From assembly GCF_023115355.1 (NCBI RefSeq), contig NZ_CP096019.1:248001-312000 (forward strand): DNA of 64,000 nucleotides, written 5' to 3'. Shown in pieces: positions 25,720-33,775 of the stretch (position 1 is the stretch's first letter; every line of letters starts with the position of its first letter). Source of the DNA: Halocatena salina. GTDB taxonomy: Archaea; Halobacteriota; Halobacteria; Halobacteriales; Haloarculaceae. The position numbers and the translations under genes were made by a program. The notes below the pieces were generated by a model. That model did not search any database. It saw only the letters and a list, made by a program, of their open reading frames with translations, and had not been told where the DNA came from.

Positions 25720-26439
25720 ATGATCTCGGTAACAATGGACATGGTGCAGTACGACTGTCCGTACATCGACGTGACCGACGACATCGACGTGTCGTTTCAC
25801 ACGATGCATTGGGATTTCAACACTGCTCAGGAGGAACTCGAGACACGGATCCTCATCACAGGAGCGGATCGCGGTGCGCTGACAAACGGGTTCGAGGCGT
25901 TACAACACCACGAGGGGATGATGGGGTTCGAGTTGCTCTCGCGGCACGGCGAGACGGCAGTGATCAAATCGTCCATCGGTCAGACGAACGCGATGGGAAC
26001 GATCCGAAAACACGACGGCTACATCACCGGGCCGTTCCAGATTCGTGATGGAAGCGAGCGCTGGAGCGTCGGCTTCGACACGGATATGGCCGCTGACGCC
26101 GCCTTGTCCGACCTCTCGACGAAAAACGATTTCAGGGTGGAAGCACGGAATGATACGTCGTTCGAAGAGTATCTCGACGTCATCCAACACATCGACGCGG
26201 CGAAAGGGTTCCTTGATGTGTGTCGAGAGCTTTCCGACACCGAACGCCAGACGCTCAAGGCGGCAGTCGAAGGTGGGTACTTTCGGACGCCACGCGATGC
26301 GACGCTCGAAACGCTGACCGATGTGTTCGACATTTCGAAGACAGGAGTTTCGAAGAACTTGCGGCGTGCCGAGCGGAAGGTCCTCAATCGGGCAGTCAGT
26401 CTGTTTTCGTCGGTCGACACGGACGAGCATCGGGAGTAG
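25720..26439 (+). CDS. HTH-10 (Bat-type) transcriptional regulator
   Basis: A 239-residue haloarchaeal regulator of the bacterio-opsin activator HTH group. The N-terminal 150 residues form the usual sensor-like domain of unknown ligand, and the C-terminal part (LSDTERQTLKAAVEGGYFRT, then LTDVFDISKTGVSKNLRRAE) is the typical HTH-10. There are in-frame ATGs at 25708, 25720, 25735 and 25741; 25720 was taken because a TTATTATT box at about 25690 lies 25-28 bases ahead. It is divergent from the SDR gene and may control it; that is inference. Confidence 0.82.
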   Translation: MISVTMDMVQYDCPYIDVTDDIDVSFHTMHWDFNTAQEELETRILITGADRGALTNGFEALQHHEGMMGFELLSRHGETAVIKSSIGQTNAMGTIRKHDGYITGPFQIRDGSERWSVGFDTDMAADAALSDLSTKNDFRVEARNDTSFEEYLDVIQHIDAAKGFLDVCRELSDTERQTLKAAVEGGYFRTPRDATLETLTDVFDISKTGVSKNLRRAERKVLNRAVSLFSSVDTDEHRE

Positions 26440-26470
26440 CGCACGGAAAAACCGGGATCAGAGACGACGA

Positions 26471-26917
26471 TCATACCAGTCGTGGCGTTTTGATCGTGAT
26501 ACCGACGTGGGAGAGTTCGGGTCGATTCTGGAGTGTCCGGACGACATCGGCGGGTGACGCCCGCGAACGCGTGCTGTACAGTTCGACCGTGGTTGTGTCG
26601 TCGTCGACCCACGTCACCGTCAGCATGGTGCGCCGGAGCCAAGATCGTTCTCGAAGACGAACGGAGCGAAGTGACGCGAGCGATACCGCGAAATTCCGTT
26701 GGTCGAGTGCTAACGCCGCCTCGGGGGACGTACGCTTGAGTTGTTGACGACCGCGTTCACCCGTGTCTGCTCGTAAGAGAAGTGATTTGAACGACTCGCC
26801 GACGAAACACCAGATGATACGGCGGTCGGTCACGAGCAGTTCCCAGAACGCGAGCGATGTCGGTCGCCGCTGGAACCAGCCTGTAAACCGGGAAAGACGC
26901 TGTTCGTTCGTCGTCAT
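26471..26917 (-). CDS. PH-like domain hypothetical protein, coupled to the symporter gene
   Basis: A 148-residue soluble protein. The alternating strands LLVTDRRIIWCFVGESFKSL and LRERSWLRRTMLTVTWVDDD, followed by a Glu-Leu-Tyr-Ser strand, read like a bacterial PH-type beta barrel, although I would not insist on it. The start ATG (26915-26917) overlaps the TGA of the symporter gene (26914-26916) as ATGA, so translation is coupled. It may therefore be an accessory or regulatory part of the transport system. Confidence 0.6.
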   Translation of the reverse strand: MTTNEQRLSRFTGWFQRRPTSLAFWELLVTDRRIIWCFVGESFKSLLLRADTGERGRQQLKRTSPEAALALDQRNFAVSLASLRSVRLRERSWLRRTMLTVTWVDDDTTTVELYSTRSRASPADVVRTLQNRPELSHVGITIKTPRLV

Positions 26918-28488
26918 CGTTCGATAAGGATGGCGATATCTTCGGGCACTGGCCGATCTTTTTGAGTCACGATCGACACGACGACGAAAAGAACGACAGT
27001 GACGAGCAACGCGACCGTTCCGACCGGGAACGACTCCGGAAACGGGTACAGCCCCATGATGATCGTGGCAATACCACCGAATCCGGCCGTCTCGGCGATT
27101 CGCGGCACGGCGCTGTAAAACAGGTTGATCCCCAAACCACTGACGAGCGCGGTGATCGCTCCTTCCTTGGTCGCACCAGTCCAGTTCAATCCGAGCGCCA
27201 CGACAGCGAAAAACGTCGCTGCAAAAAACCCCCACCCGATGGTGCCGAGGATACCAACTAGCGTCTCCGAGAAGTAGACGATGAGCGTCGAGACGAGGAC
27301 GATGCCCGCGAGAGCGGCCTGAGTCACTCGGAGCTCCGCCGTGTCGTCTTCGATCGGTCGTCCCAGTGCGTGGGGGAGGTCCCGGGAGATGGCCGCTGCG
27401 CCGATATTGAGAAACGAGTCGCTCGTGCTCATGATTGCCGCCAACAGCGCCGCCAGGATGAGCCCGGCCACGACGCCGGGCGTGTGTTCGAGTACGAACA
27501 CCGGTCCCACGACGGAAGCGCTGTTCGGGGCTGCGGTCTGCCCGGCTTCGACCATCGCACGCATCGACAGTCCGGTCGAAAACGCGAGTAGGCTCGATAT
27601 CGCATACGTCACTGCGGCGATCGGTGCACCCCACCGGAGGATACGGATATTCCGACTCATGTAGAACTTGGTTATCAGGTGTGGCTGTCCGGCTGCCCCG
27701 AGAGAAAACAGGATCCACCAGCCGAGCGCCGTGAAGATCGTTGGAACGGGAGCATCTATCGCTCCAAACGGTGAAATGAACGCCGGATCGGTGCTCGCAA
27801 GCGATCGGGAGATGGACTCCATGCCGCCACCAAACGAGAGCGCAAAGACGAAAACGAGAGCCGAACCGATGATCATCGTGATGGCTTGGACGAAGTCCGT
27901 CCAGACGCCTGCGATCATGCCGCCGAGAACACTGTACAACAGGAGAACGAACGCGCCACCGAACAGACCCCACAGTACTGGCAGGCCGAAGATCGCCCGC
28001 ATCACGTACTGCAACGCCGCGAGGTTGGTCGCAAGATAGGCCATCACACCGATGATGACCGCGACAGCCGTCAGTCCCTGCACCCACGCGCTCTCATACC
28101 GGGCGTACATCCCATCGGCGAGCGTCAACACGTCCCGAACGTCAGCCAACAGGCGCATCCGTTTGGCCAGCAGCACCCACGTGACGACGAATCCCAGTGG
28201 AGCGGTGAAAAAGATCCACAGAGCTGTCGTTCCAAACGAATAGATGAGCTCTGGACCTCCCACGAATCCAAACCCGGATTGGACGACTGAGAACGCTGTC
28301 AACGCGAGTACCCACGTCCCGACGCTCTTACCAGTAATGAGAAAATCCGCGGTGCTCTCGGTCTGAAGGTAGCCCCAGACGCCGATCCCGAGCACCAGCA
28401 GAAGATAGACGCCCCCGAACAGCAACACGTACGGGCTATCCGTGATCGGTATCTCCTGCAACGGAACTGTCGGTGAGACCGGCATCAT
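26914..28488 (-). CDS. Sodium:solute symporter (SSS family, PanF/PutP-like)
   Basis: A 524-residue membrane protein with about 13 hydrophobic segments in the LeuT-like order. Family motifs include FLITGKSVGTWVLALTAFSV near residue 50, FVGGPELIYSFG, SLGAAGQPHLITKFYMSRNI and the AAIMSTSDSFLNIGAAAISR sodium-binding helix near 360. The small partner encoded just upstream resembles YhdT, which accompanies the pantothenate symporter PanF, so pantothenate or a related carboxylate is a guess. ATGATG at the start overlaps the TGA of the upstream gene, and the end overlaps the next gene by ATGA, so three genes form one coupled unit. Confidence 0.9.
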   Translation of the reverse strand: MMPVSPTVPLQEIPITDSPYVLLFGGVYLLLVLGIGVWGYLQTESTADFLITGKSVGTWVLALTAFSVVQSGFGFVGGPELIYSFGTTALWIFFTAPLGFVVTWVLLAKRMRLLADVRDVLTLADGMYARYESAWVQGLTAVAVIIGVMAYLATNLAALQYVMRAIFGLPVLWGLFGGAFVLLLYSVLGGMIAGVWTDFVQAITMIIGSALVFVFALSFGGGMESISRSLASTDPAFISPFGAIDAPVPTIFTALGWWILFSLGAAGQPHLITKFYMSRNIRILRWGAPIAAVTYAISSLLAFSTGLSMRAMVEAGQTAAPNSASVVGPVFVLEHTPGVVAGLILAALLAAIMSTSDSFLNIGAAAISRDLPHALGRPIEDDTAELRVTQAALAGIVLVSTLIVYFSETLVGILGTIGWGFFAATFFAVVALGLNWTGATKEGAITALVSGLGINLFYSAVPRIAETAGFGGIATIIMGLYPFPESFPVGTVALLVTVVLFVVVSIVTQKDRPVPEDIAILIER

Positions 28489-29102
28489 CGCTTTCGGTCT
28501 GCCGTCTCGCTTTCATTGCGATCCGTCTCCTCTCGAGACGTTTCTCGTGCTCTCCTCCCACTCGGGGCTGTACTGGATTCCAACGTTGTCCGAGACGAAG
28601 ACCCTTCGCCGTCGGCTTCGGAACGAGATGGAACGAGAGGATACTGCGCTGTTCGTTGTGCTCGTCTGCTGTCACGTATGATGTCATCAACGATCTGGTC
28701 ACTCCCGATCGACGGAAACACGAGCGCGTAATACACCGCACCCAGGATCGGAAGCAACCAGAGAAAGACGACGTACGTCATCGTTGAGGTGGGCAACCCG
28801 AGCAGATACGTGTAGTCCGTCGTTCCGGGGTGCCAACTGGACCAGATCCCTGTCAACCCGATGAAGAAGATCGTACCCAGACCGAGTACCAACCGAGAGT
28901 ACGGTGCAAGATCCAGTTCGCTGTCGTTTCGTTCGAGCGATGCTGTTCCGAGAACCGCGACGATAAACACCGCCGCGACGTACGAAAACAGGCGATACCT
29001 CCCGACACTTCCTGTGAGTAACAGACACCCCCCGAGGAGAGCGATCACGCTCATTAGTCCGTTTCGAGCTTTTCGCGTTGACTGTGTTCGTGCAGTCTCC
29101 AT
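28485..29102 (-). CDS. Membrane partner of the symporter (YhdT/DUF997-like)
   Basis: A 205-residue protein with about four hydrophobic segments in the first 140 residues, in particular the GLTGIWSSWHPGTTDYTYLL and GLPTSTMTYVVFLWLLPILG pieces, followed by a polar, disordered tail rich in Arg, Ser and Glu. The arrangement (small protein immediately before an SSS permease, overlapping it) matches the YhdT-PanF pairs of bacteria. The start at ATG 29102 gives a short basic N-terminus in front of the first helix. It is the first gene of the coupled three-gene unit. Confidence 0.72.
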   Translation of the reverse strand: METARTQSTRKARNGLMSVIALLGGCLLLTGSVGRYRLFSYVAAVFIVAVLGTASLERNDSELDLAPYSRLVLGLGTIFFIGLTGIWSSWHPGTTDYTYLLGLPTSTMTYVVFLWLLPILGAVYYALVFPSIGSDQIVDDIIRDSRRAQRTAQYPLVPSRSEADGEGSSSRTTLESSTAPSGRRARETSREETDRNESETADRKR

Positions 29103-29356
29103 TCGTAGCTGTATCAGGAAGCAACGATCGAAAAATGATAGGTTGATATATGAACGATGGACGACATCGATGCTGTCCGGCACGGAAAGCGGCGTCTTCT
29201 ATCAGTAGACCCCTTGGAAACGCAGGCCCCACCAACTCTGTAAATTATTGTGAATATAATCCATAGGTGATCTTTCGCAAACAATTCAGGCTGACTGACC
29301 CGTACAAGCAAGGGTTTTTATCCGAGAGTTTCGTCAACATGCACAGTGGCTGAGCC

Positions 29357-29932
29357 ATGTCCCCGAACAACACACGAGATGAACGTCGGATAGATGCCGA
29401 ACAGAGCGATTCTGTCCATCCGCGGCTCAGACGGAGTGCCGCCATAGGGGAGGTGGACGAATCCCTCGTCGAGTTGCTGACGTGGATACTTGGCACCGAT
29501 ACGCGCGCTCGGATTTATCTGTACCTCCGTCAACAGCCCGGAGCGACGAGCGAGGAGATCGCAACGGGGACGGGGTTGTATCCGAGCACCGTACGGGAGT
29601 CGCTCGCAGTACTACATGAGGAGGACACTGTCGATCGGTATGAGCGCGAGCTGAACGACGAGGAGGAGCGACGGTACGTCTATGAAAGCATTCCTCCAAC
29701 GGAGTTAGTACTCGACATTCTCGAACCGATACAGGAGAGACTGAACACGGTGTTCGTACTTGATGAGCTACTCGGCGTCAAGGACGGTATCGATCGGACA
29801 TCTGCCGCCCAAAAAACCGGTTGTAGGACACCGATACACGAACAACACGGGAAAGATCGAGAGCGAGAATCCACACGACAGCCCATCTCGATCACCGTCA
29901 CGGATGCTCCGTCTCGCTCCGAGGAGGGGTGA
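29357..29932 (+). CDS. Winged-helix transcriptional regulator
   Basis: A 191-residue protein with a winged helix of the TrmB/ArsR type at about residues 38-110: LLTWILGTDTRARIYLYLRQ, ATSEEIATGTGLYPSTVRES as recognition helix and a basic wing with DRYERELNDEEERRYVYESI. The rest is polar. A TTTTTATC box at about 29312 lies upstream. It is divergent from the symporter operon at 29102 and is a natural candidate to control it, but there is no direct sign of a site. Alternatively it may control the coaD gene downstream. Confidence 0.8.
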   Translation: MSPNNTRDERRIDAEQSDSVHPRLRRSAAIGEVDESLVELLTWILGTDTRARIYLYLRQQPGATSEEIATGTGLYPSTVRESLAVLHEEDTVDRYERELNDEEERRYVYESIPPTELVLDILEPIQERLNTVFVLDELLGVKDGIDRTSAAQKTGCRTPIHEQHGKDRERESTRQPISITVTDAPSRSEEG

Positions 29933-30005
29933 CAGCACCCTACAGTCGGTGCATGAACCGGAGTCGGAAGTGTACGAGCCGAAGCCACTAAGCCATGGGG
30001 GACGC

Positions 30006-30509
30006 ATGACCGAACGTATGCAAGTCGCGTTAGGGGGGACGTTCGATCCGGTTCACGACGGCCATCGGGAGTTGTTTGATAGGGCGTTCCAGCTCGGCGA
30101 TGTTACTGTCGGTCTCACGAGCGACGAGTTGGCGCCCCAAACCCGTAACGAACAACGCCATATCCGTCCGTTCGAGGAACGGAAACGCGAACTCGAACGC
30201 GAACTCGAACGAATTGCTGACCACTGCGGCAGTCAGTTCGAGATCCGACAGCTCGACGAGCCGACCGGTATCGCAACCGAGCCGGGCTTTGAGTATCTCA
30301 TCGTCTCCCCAGAGACCAAACCGACAGGGAAGACGATCAACCAGATTCGAGCGGACCGAGGTCTCGATCCACTCGAAATCGTCGTCGTTGATCATCTCAC
30401 GGCCGAGGACGGCGATCGTATTTCGAGTACACGAATCGTGAAGGGTGAAATCGACGAACACGGCGCTCTCACCCCCGAGCGACAGGGACGCCCGGCCTCC
30501 GAGCAGTGA
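30006..30509 (+). CDS. coaD: Phosphopantetheine adenylyltransferase (archaeal type)
   Basis: It transfers AMP to 4'-phosphopantetheine in coenzyme A synthesis. The 167-residue protein has the nucleotidyltransferase motif VALGGTFDPVHDGHRELF at the start and the ISSTRIVKGEID signature near residue 140. Charged insert ERKRELERELERIADHC is normal for the archaeal version. ATG 30006 is used; ATG 30018, four codons later, also fits. It is convergent with the mini-TFB gene, with only two bases between the stops. A pantothenate-type symporter lies about 1.5 kb away, which may be a functional link. Confidence 0.92.
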   Translation: MTERMQVALGGTFDPVHDGHRELFDRAFQLGDVTVGLTSDELAPQTRNEQRHIRPFEERKRELERELERIADHCGSQFEIRQLDEPTGIATEPGFEYLIVSPETKPTGKTINQIRADRGLDPLEIVVVDHLTAEDGDRISSTRIVKGEIDEHGALTPERQGRPASEQ

Positions 30510-30511
30510 TG

Positions 30512-30820
30512 TCACCACTCCGGTGGTCGTAGCCCAGCCGCTTCGATGAGTTCTTTCCAGCGCTGTTGGATCGTCAGCCGTGACACACCGACGGCATCCG
30601 CAACGGCCTGTTGTGATCGGCGATCGCCTTCGATGAGTGCGCCGGCGTACAGGCTGGCCGCCACTGTGGCGCGCTTCGATCGTTCAGCGTCGGGAACCGT
30701 CGAGAGAAACAGATCCGTTGCGCGTGACCTGACCGTCGTGTCGAGATCTAGCTGCTCGGTCGCTCGTTCGATCTCCGCGAGCCATCGCTCGTTTTCCACC
30801 TGCTCCCGAGCGCGGTACAT
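30512..30820 (-). CDS. Short TFB-like protein (single cyclin-like repeat)
   Basis: A 102-residue protein. Residues about 20-98 read as one cyclin-like repeat of transcription factor B: ERATEQLDLDTTVRSRATDL, ATVAASLYAGALIEGDRRSQ, and a helix-turn-helix AVADAVGVSRLTIQQRWKEL. Full TFB has a zinc ribbon, B-finger and two such repeats (about 300 residues), none of which are present here. It may bind the BRE side of promoters or compete with TFB, by inference. The protein ends in AGLRPPEW, which looks like a proper end, so truncation is not obvious. It is transcribed away from tRNA-Leu. Confidence 0.78.
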   Translation of the reverse strand: MYRAREQVENERWLAEIERATEQLDLDTTVRSRATDLFLSTVPDAERSKRATVAASLYAGALIEGDRRSQQAVADAVGVSRLTIQQRWKELIEAAGLRPPEW

Positions 30821-30935
30821 GAATCGCTCTACCGTGACATTGATCAGGATCGGAGTAAATCTTTGTGAGGTGTGGTAGCACACATTCCGACGGTAACGAC
30901 AGGCTTTTTTCACCCATCGTTGTACGTTCGGGTGC

Positions 30936-31019
30936 GCGTGGGTAGCCAAGCCAGGAAACGGCGCAGCGCTTAGGACGCTGTCCCGTAGGGGTCCGCCGGT
31001 TCAAATCCGGTCCCACGCA
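30936..31019 (+). tRNA. tRNA-Leu(TAG)
   Basis: The 84 bases form a class II tRNA: acceptor GCGTGGG with CCCACGC, D arm with AGCCAAGCCAGG, anticodon loop CTTAGGA giving TAG, a long variable arm around TCCCGTAGGGG, and T arm CGGTTCAAATCCG. The discriminator is A and CCA is not encoded. A T6 run at 30905-30910 lies near -28. The gene is followed by AT-rich accessory DNA with an HSDR_N-like protein. Confidence 0.95.
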
Positions 31020-31119
31020 GTCTTTTCGAGTGAGCTAGCGAACGAGAAAACGACGAGTAGGGGCAATAAATGGGATATAGACTGATAATTATATATCTTT
31101 CACGTTCTCAGCATAGCAG

Positions 31120-32298
31120 TTAGAACAAGTCATCGGTTGTCTCTGCGTTTTGAACATCACTGAGTGTCGTGTATCGAAGGCTCTGTGGGTACTTGTTCTC
31201 ATACGGAATTGGAGTTTCGAGTTCGTAGAGCGATCCTTTTTCGAAGACTACGACCATCTTGTCGTCTGCTATCTCGTCTTGGTCTATGTAATCGGACGGC
31301 TCTCGCATCAGCGGAGCCGCTTCGGGTGTCATTACAGCGTCCACTGTTGCAAAGTATTTCACAGCTCGAACGTCTCCTGTGATATACATCGCCACGTAAT
31401 CAAATTCTCTACCAATTCGAGCGAACCCCCACGCTTCGTTTTCCTTGAGAAGGGGAAGACCGGACTCTTTAGCAGGAAAAACCGCGACATTGCTGCTCGG
31501 ATCTCCATCAATCCCGTTTCGAGCTATCGTACCATTTACGTGGTCTTCGATCGGTTCTGACTGATTAGTGATATTCGGTACTCTTGATTCCCCACTAGAA
31601 CTGATAGCTGGTTCCTGATTAACAAACTGTCGTTGCTCCTGAAGAACTGAGATGAGACGTTGTACGAACTCCCGAGTCTGTTCTTCAAGATCGATCGTCA
31701 GTGCTCCCACTTCCATTTCCACCGTCTCGACAATAGACTCGGTAACATCGCCTTCATTTTCTTGGAAGTGTCGAATCGCTCGGTTCGTCTGTGCGACTTG
31801 TTCTGCTATTTCATCGGACTGTCCTGAACGGATTGATTCCTTTGAAAGCAGTTCCAGCACACCGGGATTCTCAGGAAGGTCATTGAGACCGAACTGGACG
31901 ACAGACACCTCCTCACCGCTGTTCTGCGAGGGAACTTTAGTGAGCACTTCAAACGATTTTCCGTTGGTGAGAAGTCCCCAGTCGACATCGAGTTCCTGTC
32001 GCATGTAGCTACGCAACTGCTGAACGTTCTCGTCAGTCAAAGGAGTACGAACAGGCTTTACCTCTACGAACATGACAGGAGTTTCCCCGACAAGGAGAGC
32101 ATAATCAACGTGGGTGCTACCGGAAGCCATCGGAACGGTGTATTCTAGCACGACTTCGGTTGAGTAGAGATCCCAGCCGAGGAGTCTGAGGAACGGATGA
32201 ACGAGTTTGACCTTCGAGTTCTCTTCGTCCATTCGAAGTGATGACTCGATGAGCTGTTGACACCGACCTACGTATTCGATAACCGCATCCCGATCCAT
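31120..32298 (-). CDS. HSDR_N-type PD-(D/E)xK nuclease-domain protein (standalone)
   Basis: A 392-residue protein. The N-terminal 110 residues match the type I restriction R-subunit N-terminal domain: VHPFLRLLGWDLYSTEVVLE followed by HVDYALL (Asp65) and FVEVKPV (Glu79, Lys81), the PD-(D/E)xK catalytic set, then WGLLTNGKSFEVL. There is no helicase part and no hsdM or hsdS beside it. The middle is rich in Gln and Glu, and the C-terminal 120 residues (WGFARIGREFDYVAMYITGD) form a second, unassigned beta-rich domain. AT-rich codon use and location next to tRNA-Leu suggest transfer. It may act in defence or repair. Confidence 0.8.
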   Translation of the reverse strand: MDRDAVIEYVGRCQQLIESSLRMDEENSKVKLVHPFLRLLGWDLYSTEVVLEYTVPMASGSTHVDYALLVGETPVMFVEVKPVRTPLTDENVQQLRSYMRQELDVDWGLLTNGKSFEVLTKVPSQNSGEEVSVVQFGLNDLPENPGVLELLSKESIRSGQSDEIAEQVAQTNRAIRHFQENEGDVTESIVETVEMEVGALTIDLEEQTREFVQRLISVLQEQRQFVNQEPAISSSGESRVPNITNQSEPIEDHVNGTIARNGIDGDPSSNVAVFPAKESGLPLLKENEAWGFARIGREFDYVAMYITGDVRAVKYFATVDAVMTPEAAPLMREPSDYIDQDEIADDKMVVVFEKGSLYELETPIPYENKYPQSLRYTTLSDVQNAETTDDLF

Positions 32299-32385
32299 CG
32301 GTCGATATTGAACGGTGAGTATACATATATCACAGGAAGGATGGACACGATCGATCGATCGCGCCCGAACCGCAGTGATCGATGC

Positions 32386-33624
32386 TCACCCCCCAAGCAC
32401 GCCGAAGCCGAACATGGGACCGACGAGCAGATGCAGCCCCACGCCGACGAGGAGCGCGGGGACAGTGGTGTAGATCGAGGCGATGATGGCGGCTTTTTTA
32501 TCCATCGCGATGAGCGGGAACAACGCGTCGCCGTCTTGGCTGATAGCGTTGGCAGTCAGCGCCGAGAAGGGAATGCTCCCCTCCGAATAGGCAGTCGCGA
32601 GAACGATCTGTGGGCCACACCCGGGGATCAATCCCAGAGCGGCTCCGGCGACTGGCGTTCCCAGTCCGGCCGCAGCGGCGACTCCAGCGATGTCGAGCGA
32701 GAACAACACGACGCTGTACTCATAAACGAGGTACGCGGCCAACACCCAGACGGTGACGAAAGAGGTTTCCATCGCCGCGTGGGTCAACGCCTCCCGCGCG
32801 CTATCGAACGCATCACTCGCCTGCTCCATCCGTCCGTGGCCGATGTACCGCCGACCGACGAAGTAGAGATAGAACGAGAGAACGGTGCCGACGATGCCGA
32901 CCACCGTGAACACACCTGCAAAGCTGGCGTTTGCTACCAGTGGTATCTCAGGGGCACCGCGCACGAGATACATCACGCCTGCGACCAGCGCACCGATTGC
33001 GATCACCCACCAGAGCGCGAGTACACCCTGACTCATCTTCGTCATAAACGGTGATTCACGCGTGGCCGACCCGTGGTCACAGCTCTCATCGGGGTAGTGA
33101 TGCACCTGACTCCCCACACCCGCGGGAGCGTTCGTCTCCGCCTGCACAACGCCGCCGTTAGCCACTGTTCCCCCATCCGTTACGGTGGGGCTGAGTTGGC
33201 TCACAGCCTGATCGATGCGGTCGACGCCGAACCCGAACCGGTCGACAGCGTATCCCGACAAGATCGCCACGGCGAATCCGATACCGTAGGCGTATAGCGC
33301 CGCCTCAGGAGCGAGCGCAAGGATGACGAACGCCGAATCACCGGCTGTGGCGATGAGTGTCGCCACCACTGTCCCGAACGTCACGCTGCCACGGATGTAC
33401 AACGGCATCACGACGATCGCACCGCCACACCCCGGCGTCAATCCGAGCAGCGCGCCGACGATCGGCTGTGCGCGACGGTTCGATTCGAGCCATCCGATCA
33501 ACTGCCCGTCAGTCTTGTACTGGATGTAGCTGAACAGAAACACCGTAATCGCCACGAACGCGCTCACCTGCACGAACCCATCCCGAACGGAGAGGACGAA
33601 GATCTCCCACAACTCACCGAGCAT
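32386..33624 (-). CDS. Putative manganese/metal permease (ArsP_2-like)
   Basis: A 412-residue membrane protein with about ten hydrophobic segments in two related halves. Each half has a proline-glycine-cysteine-glycine motif: GLTPGCGGAIVVMPLYIRGS in the first and GLIPGCGPQIVLATAYSEGS in the second, the mark of the family named arsenic efflux or putative manganese transporter. A His-rich loop (HYPDESCDHGSATR) lies between the halves. GAGGTGA five bases before ATG 33624 decides the start over an upstream GTG at 33633. The transported ion is not settled. Confidence 0.78.
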   Translation of the reverse strand: MLGELWEIFVLSVRDGFVQVSAFVAITVFLFSYIQYKTDGQLIGWLESNRRAQPIVGALLGLTPGCGGAIVVMPLYIRGSVTFGTVVATLIATAGDSAFVILALAPEAALYAYGIGFAVAILSGYAVDRFGFGVDRIDQAVSQLSPTVTDGGTVANGGVVQAETNAPAGVGSQVHHYPDESCDHGSATRESPFMTKMSQGVLALWWVIAIGALVAGVMYLVRGAPEIPLVANASFAGVFTVVGIVGTVLSFYLYFVGRRYIGHGRMEQASDAFDSAREALTHAAMETSFVTVWVLAAYLVYEYSVVLFSLDIAGVAAAAGLGTPVAGAALGLIPGCGPQIVLATAYSEGSIPFSALTANAISQDGDALFPLIAMDKKAAIIASIYTTVPALLVGVGLHLLVGPMFGFGVLGG

Positions 33625-33775
33625 AAAGGTCACCTCGACCAGATAGATTAGTCATGTCTAAACCTATCTTTAGCCTACTATCATAAATAACTACCGTGTG
33701 GATTATTATACTCGTTCGATATGGGAATACTTTCTCGATCGTAGCACAGTAATGTTGTGCTGGCTGATGTCGAGT

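Noticed and set aside
26471-28087. A 538-codon open frame on the minus strand running through the sodium symporter gene
   Set aside because: Only its last part, from 26917 on, is real coding sequence; the earlier part is a shadow of the symporter gene in another frame, with repeated Arg and His and no family signal.
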